This document shows positions 8,707 to 16,007 of a stretch of DNA of 64,000 nt, in pieces. Made by a program: the position numbers and the translations under genes. The notes below the pieces were generated by a model. The model saw only the letters and a program-made list of their open reading frames with translations. It made no database searches and was not told the origin of the DNA. The stretch's first letter is position 1. Each line of letters starts with the position of its first letter. This stretch comes from Bryobacterales bacterium (GTDB lineage: Bacteria; Acidobacteriota; Terriglobia; Bryobacterales; Bryobacteraceae): assembly GCA_016789905.1 (NCBI GenBank), contig JAEUQC010000059.1:1-64000 (forward strand), written 5' to 3'.

Positions 8707-9381
8707 ATGATCACGATTTCACCTCGCGCGCTCCTTCTCGCCGCCTCTCTCTCGCTTGCGTTCAACACCGCTTGCGGCTCGCGACGCGCTTCCGCGCCGG
8801 TGCCCGCCGCTCGCATCGGCGCAAGCCAGACTGGCGTCGCCAGTTGGTACGGCGAGCCTTATCATGGCCGCCGCGCCGCCAACGGAGAGATCTTCGACAC
8901 GGAGCGTTTCACCGCCGCGCATCCGTCCTTTCCATTCGAAACCTGGGTCCGCGTTGAACACCTCGCCAACGGCAAAAACACCGAAGTCCGCATCACCGAT
9001 CGCGGCCCGTTTGTGAAGGGGCGCATCGTCGATCTTTCTCGCGCCGCCGCTCGCCAGATTGACCTCCTTCGCGACGGCACCGCGAAGGTGCGCGTCACTG
9101 TCATCCCTCCCCCAAAAAGCTATTTGCGCGGACGCACCTTCACCGTGCAGGTCAGCTCGCTTCCGCTGAAGGAGCGAGCCGAATCCTTGCGCCTCCAGTT
9201 GGCGCGATCGTACAAGGATGTCGAGGTCCGCTATCGTCAGCCAAACCCAAAGGGCGGTCACGCCGAAGCCTGGCGCGTCATCGTCGGACGCGAGGACACG
9301 CCCGCCGCCGCTGCCCGTCTCGCCGAAAAACTGCGCGACAGGTTCCCCCATGCTTTCATCGTCCCCTGGAACGCCGATTAA
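8707..9381 (+). CDS. rlpA: RlpA-like septal lytic transglycosylase with SPOR domain
   Basis: Envelope protein that in well-studied species cleaves denuded peptidoglycan strands at the septum. It has 224 residues. The N-terminus is a hydrophobic signal (ISPRALLLAASLSLAF) ending near NTAC, a possible but imperfect lipobox. Residues ~40-130 form the double-psi beta-barrel: GVASWYGEPYHGRRAANGE, then FPFETWVRVEHLANGK and VRITDRGPFVKGRIVDLS with the catalytic-type Asp. Residues ~145-220 form a SPOR domain (TFTVQVSSL..., WRVIVGRE) that binds denuded glycan. It is a single gene with its own promoter region and a weak hairpin after the stop. Confidence 0.93.
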   Translation: MITISPRALLLAASLSLAFNTACGSRRASAPVPAARIGASQTGVASWYGEPYHGRRAANGEIFDTERFTAAHPSFPFETWVRVEHLANGKNTEVRITDRGPFVKGRIVDLSRAAARQIDLLRDGTAKVRVTVIPPPKSYLRGRTFTVQVSSLPLKERAESLRLQLARSYKDVEVRYRQPNPKGGHAEAWRVIVGREDTPAAAARLAEKLRDRFPHAFIVPWNAD

Positions 9382-9396
9382 GGTCCCTTATACCGG

Positions 9397-9418
9397 CCTA
9401 CCCGCAAGCGTGGGTAGG
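9397..9418 (+). terminator. Weak hairpin after rlpA
   Basis: A 7-bp stem, CCTACCC (9397-9403) with GGGTAGG (9412-9418), lies 15 bp after the rlpA stop and has an 8-base loop. No T-run follows, so a terminator role is only suggested by position. The remaining bases to ~9566 are AT-richer and presumably hold the promoter of the next gene; no RNA gene was recognised. Confidence 0.35.
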
Positions 9419-9566
9419 CACCGCCGCATCATTTCCACCCCCACTCTACCCATGGGGTCTACAGAAAATTTTCAATTCCGCGTAGATTATTTCTTAAACG
9501 CCACCACTACATAAGTAAGGCTACTTCGCCCGCTTTCGCGAGGTGCGCCCCAGACGGACTTCGTTC

Positions 9567-10598
9567 ATGGCCTTATTCAACCAACCTCTCTCGACCGAAC
9601 CCACCCTGGTGGGCAACTCCCCTCGCCTTCGTCATGTACAACGAATGGTGGACAAACTCGCCTCGGGCCGGTGGCCGGCGCTGATTCTGGGGGAAACCGG
9701 CACCGGCAAAGAAGTAGTGGCGCGTTCGATTCATACTTCCAACCCGGTCGGCTCGCTGGTAACCATCGACTGTTCTTCCTTTGTCGGCCCCCTCATGGAG
9801 AGTGAACTCTTCGGCCATGCCAAGGGCTCGTTCACCGGCGCCGTCAACGCCAAAGTCGGTCTCATTGAAGCCGCCAACGGCGGCACCGCCTTCTTCGACG
9901 AAATCGGAGAACTCCCGCTCGACCTCCAGGCGAAACTCCTTCGCGTGCTTCAGGAAAAGGAGTTTCGCCCCGTCGGGTCCCTGCAAACCAAACGTTCCGA
10001 TTTCCGCATCATCGCCGCCACCAACCGCGACCTGTTGAAGGAAGTGGAGAAGGGCACCTTCCGCCGCGATCTCTATTACCGCCTCAACGTTGTCACCGTT
10101 CGGCTGGCGCCCCTCCGTGAGCGCAAAGAGGATATCCCCCTCCTCATGCGCCATTTCCTTACCAAGTACGGCTCCGGCCACACCTTCACGCAGGAAGCCA
10201 TGGACGCCATGCTCAGCTACGAGTGGCCCGGCAACGTCCGTGAGCTCGAAAACATGGTGCAGCAAATGGTCGCTGTCCGAACCGGCCCGCTGCTTCATCT
10301 GAACGATCTGCCCTCTCCGGTCCAGAACCATCTCTTCGCCCGCCGCGGCCCCGGCGTCGCTCTCGCCGCCACCGCCGCCGCCGGCGCGTTCTCCACCAAT
10401 TCCCACCCCGGCGCCGCGCCCGCGCAGGACCCCCGCTTTCTCGAATCTCCCATCCTCCCGCTCATGGAGATGGAACGTCGTGCCATCGTCAATGCCCTCG
10501 AATACACCAAGGGCGACCGGTTGATGGCCGCTGGCCTCCTCGGCATCGGCCGCACCACTCTCTACCGGAAATTGAAGGAATATCAAATGGCGGTGTGA
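9567..10598 (+). CDS. Sigma-54-dependent transcriptional activator (AAA+, no sensor domain)
   Basis: Bacterial enhancer-binding protein of 343 residues that should remodel sigma-54 RNA polymerase. The AAA+ domain starts almost at once, with no receiver, GAF or PAS domain in front. Walker A is GETGTGKE (residues 42-49). The sigma-54 contact loop reads GSFTGA (87-92) in place of the usual GAFTGA. Walker B is FFDEIGELPLDLQAKLLR, followed by an Arg-finger region and the WPGNVRELEN sensor II motif. A Fis-type helix-turn-helix closes the protein (RLMAAGLLGIGRTTLYRKLKEY). A Gly/Ala/Pro-rich linker lies between them. An in-frame GTG at 9543 is an alternative start. The response-regulator-like gene 38 bp downstream may be its signalling partner. 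Confidence 0.92.
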   Translation: MALFNQPLSTEPTLVGNSPRLRHVQRMVDKLASGRWPALILGETGTGKEVVARSIHTSNPVGSLVTIDCSSFVGPLMESELFGHAKGSFTGAVNAKVGLIEAANGGTAFFDEIGELPLDLQAKLLRVLQEKEFRPVGSLQTKRSDFRIIAATNRDLLKEVEKGTFRRDLYYRLNVVTVRLAPLRERKEDIPLLMRHFLTKYGSGHTFTQEAMDAMLSYEWPGNVRELENMVQQMVAVRTGPLLHLNDLPSPVQNHLFARRGPGVALAATAAAGAFSTNSHPGAAPAQDPRFLESPILPLMEMERRAIVNALEYTKGDRLMAAGLLGIGRTTLYRKLKEYQMAV

Positions 10599-10636
10599 GA
10601 AGTTTTCCCGTCGCCAGCCACTACCTGAATTGAGGG

Positions 10637-11542
10637 ATGGCTATGCAAATCGGTGAAAAATCGCGCGCCCGCCTGCTATTGGTGGAAAACGACTCCTGGG
10701 ATGCCGGGCTCATCCACGAAGCGCTCGATGAGCTCGAAGAGCGTCCTCACGAAAATCTCCTCGGCCGCTCCGTGGAGCTATTCCACGCAGAAACCCTCGA
10801 AGAGGCCGTCGTCTCCACCTCCAAACACACCTACGACCTTATCCTGCTCGACCTTGCCACCGGCGGCTCCACCGGCCTCCACCCCTTCCTTCGCCTTCGC
10901 GACCTCGCCCCCTCCACGCCATTCGTTATCCTCACCGTTCGCGAAGAAGAAGCGCTGGCCCTCACCGCCATGCGCGAAGGCGCCGCCGGATACCTGCTCA
11001 AGGAGGACCTCGACTGTCTTCCCCTGGCCCGAACCCTCCGCGCCGCCCTCGAACGCCAGCAAGCCCTGTTAGCGCGCGAAGAAATGCCCGGTGTTGACGA
11101 TCTCACTGGTCTCACCTCCCGCGCCGGTTTCCTCTACCTCGGTGAAACGGTGCGCCGTCTTGCTAACCGCTGGTCCAAATCCGCCCGGCTCTCCATCGTC
11201 ACCCTCACCGGCTACGGACGCATGGAGGATGTCTTCGGCGCCCAGGCTCGCGACATGGCCCTAATCGAAACCGGTGAGATGATCCGCGAACTCTTCCCTG
11301 ATGCCGATCTGCTCGCCCGCACCGGCTCGGAGCAGTTCGCCGTCCTCTCTCTCGGGCCCCCGCCCTCGCCGGAGCCGCTCCAGGCTCGCACCGTCCGTTG
11401 GGTCGAAAACCGCATCGGCCGGCAATCCGCCACCCCGCCGCTTGAATACGAAGCAGAGGAGTTGTTGCTCGACGGTGGCGATGATTCGCTCGCCGATCTG
11501 CTCCGCGTCCCGCCGCGTCACGCCTTTGCCATGCAAAAATAG
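10637..11542 (+). CDS. Response regulator with degenerate GGDEF domain
   Basis: Two-domain signalling protein of 301 residues. Residues ~11-140 form a CheY-like receiver: acidic pocket ENDSWD near residue 18, phosphoacceptor Asp in LILLDLATGG at residue 72, Thr in ILTVRE near 100, Lys in YLLKED near 122. Residues ~153-240 resemble a diguanylate-cyclase domain (DDLTGLTSRAGF, then LLARTGSEQFAVLSL), but the signature GGDEF reads GSEQF (230-234). Catalysis is therefore unlikely; GTP or c-di-GMP binding or a purely structural role remains open. It follows the sigma-54 activator by 38 bp and precedes a glycosyltransferase by 4 bp, so the three genes probably share a transcript. Confidence 0.85.
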   Translation: MAMQIGEKSRARLLLVENDSWDAGLIHEALDELEERPHENLLGRSVELFHAETLEEAVVSTSKHTYDLILLDLATGGSTGLHPFLRLRDLAPSTPFVILTVREEEALALTAMREGAAGYLLKEDLDCLPLARTLRAALERQQALLAREEMPGVDDLTGLTSRAGFLYLGETVRRLANRWSKSARLSIVTLTGYGRMEDVFGAQARDMALIETGEMIRELFPDADLLARTGSEQFAVLSLGPPPSPEPLQARTVRWVENRIGRQSATPPLEYEAEELLLDGGDDSLADLLRVPPRHAFAMQK

Positions 11543-11546
11543 GCCC

Positions 11547-12569
11547 GTGCGTATTGCTCTCGACGCCTCCTATAGCCTCGGTCCCGAACTCACCGGCGTA
11601 GGCGTCTACTCCCGCGAAATCCTCCACGGCCTCGCCGCCCGTCACCCGGAAGCCCAGTACGTCTTCTGCTTCCGTTCCAACAAGTTCTTCAAGTCCCTCG
11701 CCGCCAAATCCCCGGCCGCCCGCCGGCCCTTCTCTGATTCCTGGCTGCCCGCGCACAGTCTCTTCCATGGCTTGAATCAGCGCCTCCCCGCTGCGCCGTT
11801 GAAGGCCAGCGTCACCACCTTCCACGACCTCTTCGTCATGACCGGTGACTATTCCACGCCCGCCTTCCGCCAGCGTTTCACCGCGCAGGCCCGCGCCGCC
11901 GCCACCCGTGCGGATCTCATCATTTGCGTCTCCGCCTTCACCGCCGCTCAGGTCGAATCCCTCCTCTCCGTTCCGAAGAGCCGCCTGCGTGTCGTTCACC
12001 ACGGTGTCCACGCCCCTGGCGAACTGCCCCCTCCTGGCGCGCGGGAGCCAATCGTCCTCAGCGTCGGCTCAATTCAGACCCGAAAGAACACCGCGCGCCT
12101 CGTCGAGGCGTTTGAGCAAACCCGCCCAGGCTGGAAGCTCATCCTCGCCGGCGCCGCCGGCTTTGGCGCTCAGGATATCGTCGCCCGCATCCAGGACAGT
12201 CCCCGCGCCGCCGATATCCAGATCACCGGCTACCTCGCCGATAGCGAACTCGCCGCCCTCTACCGCCGCGCGTCTCTCTTCGCCTTCCCCTCGCTCGATG
12301 AGGGCTTCGGCATCCCCGTCATTGAAGCGATGGCGCACGGCGTCCCCGTCATCACATCGGACCGCTCCGCCCTCGCCGAGATCTCCGGCGAAGCCGCTCT
12401 CCATGTCAATCCCAACGAAACCGTCGGCCTCGCACACGCCATGCAGACGCTCATGGATCAGCCTGGCCTCTGCCGCGAACTCGCGCGCCGGGGCCTGGAG
12501 TGGTCGGCCCAATTCACCTGGGATCGCGCCGTTGACGCCACTTGGAACGTGTACCGGGAACTGCTCTAG
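11547..12569 (+). CDS. Glycosyltransferase family 4 protein
   Basis: GT-B retaining glycosyltransferase of 340 residues. The start is a GTG at 11547, four bases after the previous stop, because homology-like sequence begins there (RIALDASYSLGPELTGVGVYSREIL), whereas upstream in-frame sequence is only a shadow of the preceding gene. The C-terminal Rossmann half shows VLSVGSIQTRKNTARLVEAF, QITGYLADSELAALYRRA and the donor-binding motif FPSLDEGFGIPVIEAMAHGVPV with the E-x7-E arrangement. These are standard GT4 features. The probable role is polysaccharide or glycolipid assembly; donor and acceptor are not evident. Position after regulators suggests controlled expression. Confidence 0.92.
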   Translation: MRIALDASYSLGPELTGVGVYSREILHGLAARHPEAQYVFCFRSNKFFKSLAAKSPAARRPFSDSWLPAHSLFHGLNQRLPAAPLKASVTTFHDLFVMTGDYSTPAFRQRFTAQARAAATRADLIICVSAFTAAQVESLLSVPKSRLRVVHHGVHAPGELPPPGAREPIVLSVGSIQTRKNTARLVEAFEQTRPGWKLILAGAAGFGAQDIVARIQDSPRAADIQITGYLADSELAALYRRASLFAFPSLDEGFGIPVIEAMAHGVPVITSDRSALAEISGEAALHVNPNETVGLAHAMQTLMDQPGLCRELARRGLEWSAQFTWDRAVDATWNVYRELL

Positions 12570-12572
12570 CCG

Positions 12573-12905
12573 CTACTTCGACGAATCCTCGTCCAACGAA
12601 ATTTTAAGCGCGCGCAGGAATTTCTGATCCTGCGACGTCCACGACAATTTCCCGGTGCGTCCGCGGCCTTTCGATTCTGCCGGACCGACGGTAAACTCTC
12701 CGGCTGCTTCCGCCGCCTCTCCGTCCTCGTCCTCTTCGCCGCCTTCCCGCTTGTTAAACCCGATCGTCGCTTCGAGCACGAGAAACACATCGTACCCCGC
12801 CCTCTTGATCTCACCGATCGCTTCCGCAATCCGGTCAGAATCGGACAGGGATTCATTTATTGCATTTCCCAGGTCCTGCATCAGCTCTTTCAACCGATCG
12901 TCCAA
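12573..12905 (-). CDS. Hypothetical acidic protein
   Basis: A 110-residue protein of unknown function, not recognised. The N-terminal half is predicted helical (MDDRLKELMQDLGNAINESL, then RIAEAIGEIKRAGYDVFLVLEATIGF). A strongly acidic low-complexity stretch (GGEEDEDGEAAEAAGE) follows at residues ~60-75. The C-terminal part, LSWTSQDQKFLRALKISLDED, looks amphipathic. There is no signal peptide or membrane segment. The gene converges on the glycosyltransferase with only 3 bp between stops and is divergent from the small membrane protein at 13039. It reads as a real gene because its codon bias matches that of its neighbours, and the N-terminal segment is compact and well formed. Confidence 0.7.
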   Translation of the reverse strand: MDDRLKELMQDLGNAINESLSDSDRIAEAIGEIKRAGYDVFLVLEATIGFNKREGGEEDEDGEAAEAAGEFTVGPAESKGRGRTGKLSWTSQDQKFLRALKISLDEDSSK

Positions 12906-12990
12906 TTCAAAGCCTTTCTTCCTAATTGCTGGCGCTTCCGCTGCCCTAAGGATACCATCCGGCTCCCTCTGCCTTACTCATCGGATGTTC

Positions 12991-13019
12991 TTACCAATTC
13001 CTGGAGGGTGGCCTATAAT
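12991..13019 (+). promoter_or_regulatory. Sigma-70-type promoter of the small membrane protein gene
   Basis: TTACCA (12991-12996) and a perfect TATAAT (13014-13019) are separated by 17 bases. The predicted start point near 13026 leaves a leader of only about 13 nt before the ATG at 13039, with no clear ribosome-binding site. Confidence 0.6.
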
Positions 13020-13038
13020 TGAATCGGCTACCCTTTCG

Positions 13039-13308
13039 ATGTTTTCGCTCGGCAAAAAGTTTCTCTCCCATGTCCTTCCGGGCATCATGCGCCCGTTGCG
13101 TATCCTCTGGAATGAGATGATCGCCTTTGTTTTTATCTGTTTCGCGATCCCCGCCGCCCCGAAGGTCTACAACTCCTGGAAAGAATTCGACGGCGAACCC
13201 GAACGCCTCTTCCGCCTGGTCCTCTCCAGCCTGTTTTTGATTACCATGTTGACCTTCGCCCTCTTCTCGTTCCTGCGCGCCAAGAAGATCTCCCGCACCG
13301 AACCGTAG
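13039..13308 (+). CDS. Small two-helix membrane protein
   Basis: An 89-residue protein of unknown function. It has two likely transmembrane helices: IAFVFICFAIPAAP at residues ~28-42 and LVLSSLFLITMLTFALFSFL at ~60-79. A short charged loop (SWKEFDGEPERLF) joins them, and the C-terminus is basic (RAKKISRTEP). The ATG at 13039 is chosen because a good promoter lies just upstream; an internal ATG 16 codons later is possible. No family was recognised. It is convergent with the CoA-transferase gene (18 bp between stops). Confidence 0.72.
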   Translation: MFSLGKKFLSHVLPGIMRPLRILWNEMIAFVFICFAIPAAPKVYNSWKEFDGEPERLFRLVLSSLFLITMLTFALFSFLRAKKISRTEP

Positions 13309-13326
13309 CCCGGAACGCGCCCGAAT

Positions 13327-14415
13327 CTACTCCGGAAATTCCCTTCGCACTCGATCCGTGTGCTCCCCGCGTTTGGGCACCGCCCTCCGCCGGCCCTCCC
13401 ATTCGCTGAGCCGCACCGGGTTGCCGAATACCCGCAGCCCGTCCTCCAGCGTCCAAACGCTCCGTACGCCCGACGCCCCCAGCGCCTCGCCCACTGTTCG
13501 CACCGTTGCGCACGGCACCTCCGCCGCCCGCAGCACCGTTTCCCACTCTTCCGCCGTCCGCGTCAGGAACAGCGGTTCCAGTTCCGTCAGCAACGCGCCT
13601 CGGTTCGCATTCCTCCCCGCGTTCGTCGCATACCGCTCCTCGGCCCGCCAGTCCTCCCTCCCAATCGCCCCGCAGAATCGCGTCCAAATGCGCTCATTTG
13701 TCACCCCCACGCTCACCTTCCCCGCCGCGCAATCGAACACCTGATACGGTACGATGTTGGCATGCGCCGCCCCGGCCGGCTTCGGGTCCACTCCCGCCGC
13801 CAGTGCCGCCGCCGTCAACGGCGACATCCCCGCCAGCAAACTATCCAGCAGCGACACGTCCACATACCCTCCCGCCTTCCGCAGCAGCGCCGCCAGTATC
13901 CCTTGCTGCAAAAACAGCGCCGCCAGCACGTCCGCCACAGGAAACGAAACCTTCCCGCCCGTCGTGTACATCAGCCCGCTTGCCGCCTGCACAATCAGGT
14001 CATACCCCGGCCGGTCTCTGTCTTCCCCTTCCTGCCCAAATCCCGATACAGATCCGTACACCAGCCCCGGCCGCAACGCCCGCAGTTCCTCATAGCCCAG
14101 CCCCAGTCGCGCCGCCACGCCCGGACGGAAGTTTTCCACCACTACATCCGCCCGCGCCGCCATCCGCCGCGCCAGCGCCAGGTCCGCGGCGTTCTTCAGG
14201 TCCAGCACAACGCTTTCTTTGTTCCGGTTCAGCCCCAGAAAATATGTCGCGTCCTCACCCGCGAACGGCGGTCCCCAACTCCGCGCCTCGTCCCCGCCCG
14301 CCTCTTCCACCTTCACCACCCGCGCGCCCAGGTCCCCCAGCAGCATCGTGCACATCGGCCCCGCCACCGCCCGCGAAAAGTCCAATACGAACAGGCCCTC
14401 CAGCGGCGCCGTCAT
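13327..14415 (-). CDS. CaiB/BaiF-type (family III) CoA-transferase
   Basis: Transfers CoA between a donor acyl-CoA and a free carboxylate through an aspartyl-CoA thioester. 362 residues from the ATG at 14415, slightly short for the family. Signatures in order: LEGLFVLDFSRAVAGPMCTM and LGDLGARVVKVE at the N-terminus, FLGLNRNKESVVLDLK, VVVENFRPGVAARLGL, and RPGYDLIVQAASGLM, which holds the catalytic-type Asp near residue 150. The chosen start overlaps the methyltransferase stop by ATGA, so the two are translationally coupled. An upstream in-frame ATG at 14472 would overlap the methyltransferase by 60 bases and is less likely. The substrate is unknown. Confidence 0.92.
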   Translation of the reverse strand: MTAPLEGLFVLDFSRAVAGPMCTMLLGDLGARVVKVEEAGGDEARSWGPPFAGEDATYFLGLNRNKESVVLDLKNAADLALARRMAARADVVVENFRPGVAARLGLGYEELRALRPGLVYGSVSGFGQEGEDRDRPGYDLIVQAASGLMYTTGGKVSFPVADVLAALFLQQGILAALLRKAGGYVDVSLLDSLLAGMSPLTAAALAAGVDPKPAGAAHANIVPYQVFDCAAGKVSVGVTNERIWTRFCGAIGREDWRAEERYATNAGRNANRGALLTELEPLFLTRTAEEWETVLRAAEVPCATVRTVGEALGASGVRSVWTLEDGLRVFGNPVRLSEWEGRRRAVPKRGEHTDRVRREFPE

Positions 14416-15929
14416 TTCCCAACCGGCTCCAGAATCCCATTGCCGATCAGGTGCTTCAAGTACCCGATCCACTCGCTCTTCAACTCGCCTGCCTTCTGTC
14501 CCATCGCCGCCGCTATCTTCTCCAGCACCGCTTCCGATTTACGCGTCCCGTCATAGAGCAGCAACAGGTTCGCCGTTCGCGGTTCCACTTCGAACTCCGA
14601 AATCAGCCCCTCGGCAAACGTCAGCTTCACCGAATCAGTCATCCATCGCCCTCCCTCCGGCCGCATCGTCGGCACCATTCGCATGTCCGGCGCCAGCCGC
14701 AGTTTCGCCTCCCATATTTCCGCCGGGGATCGCCGCACCAGGTCCTGGCACGCAAACATCCGCGCGATCTGATGGCCGAACTGCCCCTTCCGCGTCGGTG
14801 CCAGCGTGTCCACATGGAACCAGTTCTTCGCGCCCTTCGTCCGCTTCCGCAGAATCACCAGGTAGTTCTGTATCGCCGTCACCTGCAACTCCCCAAAATG
14901 CTCCACCCACCGCTCCACTTCCGCTGCCGCGTACTCGGGTGAATCGGCCTTCATCCAGGCCTTCGCGTACTCGGCCGGCCCCAGCCTTTTCCCCTGCAGC
15001 GCCACCACGTCGCACCCGTTGCCGTCCAGCCATTCCCGCAGCCGCGTCTCGCCCTCTCTGCCCGCCATCGTTCCCACGTCGCAGGTCATGTGTGCGAACC
15101 CGCCCTCGGCCAAATACGCCGCCGTTTCCCGCAATATCCGCTCGCTGAACCGGTCCCCTCCCATGCCCCCGTCCCGGTAGTACGCCTGCCGGTCTGGCGT
15201 CATTACATACGGCGGGTTGCACGCAATCAGGTCAAACTGCTCCCCTTCCACCGCCGAATAGCAGTCGCTTTCCCGAAACTCTATCTGCGGAAACCCGTTC
15301 ATCGCCGCCCCGAACCGGCCAAAGTTCAACGCCCGCGGATTGCGGTCAATCGCCACCACCCGCTTGGCGAACGGCGCCAGATAAAACGCCTGAATGCCGC
15401 CCCCGCAACACAGGTCCAGCATCTTTTCATACGGCCGCCGCGCAATCGATTCCGACACAATCACCGTTGACGTCCCAATGCTCATCACCCAGTACATCGA
15501 TACTTCCCCTAGCCGCACCGTTGTATGATCCGACAGCAGGAACATCTTCTCGTCTTCCAGAAAAACCACGGAGCCCACCACCCCGCCCTCCACCCGCGTC
15601 CACAGTTGGGCCTCTTCGCAGAGATCGAAAAATGCGTCCCCAACGGCCCGCCGCATTGGCTCCTCCGGTGTCGCCACCCGCAGCAGAAACGCCCGCAGCA
15701 GGCACCCCAGCGGTGTCGATGTGCCCACCCGCTCGGCCACCATCGCCTGGTTCATTTTTATGGACGATTCGCCGTCGGCCGTCTCCGGCACCGCCGCCCG
15801 CATCGCCTCTCCCGTGTACCCCAGCCGCAGCAGTCCTTCGGCTATCCGCGCGCCCAGCGTGGCATCGCCTACGGGCAAGGGCGCCCGTAACTTCTCTTCT
15901 CTCGCCGCTCTCTCGGTTTCATTGTTCAT
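14412..15929 (-). CDS. Class I SAM-dependent methyltransferase (small-domain, NPPY type)
   Basis: A 505-residue protein. The central third is a Rossmann methyltransferase: SAM-binding motif I MLDLCCGGGIQAFYLAP at ~residue 168, VVAIDRNPRALNFGR, and catalytic-type NPPY in FDLIACNPPYVMTPDR. NPPY is typical of enzymes that methylate planar nitrogens, such as Gln in release factors or adenine and guanine in nucleic acids. The N-terminal ~160 residues (helical, then a beta-rich segment VGSVVFLEDEKMFLLSDHT) and C-terminal ~180 residues are not assigned and may select the substrate. The layout recalls rRNA or protein methyltransferases with an added N-domain. It is co-transcribed with the CoA-transferase and divergent from the sheath-like gene. 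Confidence 0.85.
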   Translation of the reverse strand: MNNETERAAREEKLRAPLPVGDATLGARIAEGLLRLGYTGEAMRAAVPETADGESSIKMNQAMVAERVGTSTPLGCLLRAFLLRVATPEEPMRRAVGDAFFDLCEEAQLWTRVEGGVVGSVVFLEDEKMFLLSDHTTVRLGEVSMYWVMSIGTSTVIVSESIARRPYEKMLDLCCGGGIQAFYLAPFAKRVVAIDRNPRALNFGRFGAAMNGFPQIEFRESDCYSAVEGEQFDLIACNPPYVMTPDRQAYYRDGGMGGDRFSERILRETAAYLAEGGFAHMTCDVGTMAGREGETRLREWLDGNGCDVVALQGKRLGPAEYAKAWMKADSPEYAAAEVERWVEHFGELQVTAIQNYLVILRKRTKGAKNWFHVDTLAPTRKGQFGHQIARMFACQDLVRRSPAEIWEAKLRLAPDMRMVPTMRPEGGRWMTDSVKLTFAEGLISEFEVEPRTANLLLLYDGTRKSEAVLEKIAAAMGQKAGELKSEWIGYLKHLIGNGILEPVGK

Positions 15930-16007
15930 GGTGGTTGCTTAACTCGTTCGACTCACGTGTAAAATAGGGCAGCGGCGGCCAATAGCCAATCGCTCATGGA
16001 ATAGCAG

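Noticed and set aside
13360..14942. Two overlapping plus-strand frames of 398 and 478 codons
   Set aside because: Pro/Arg/Ser-rich translations lying opposite the CoA-transferase and methyltransferase; no start signal or motif.
15930..16007. Promoter boxes before the sheath-like gene (TTGCTT ... TAAAAT)
   Set aside because: The spacing of 19 bases and weak -35 match make it no better than chance.
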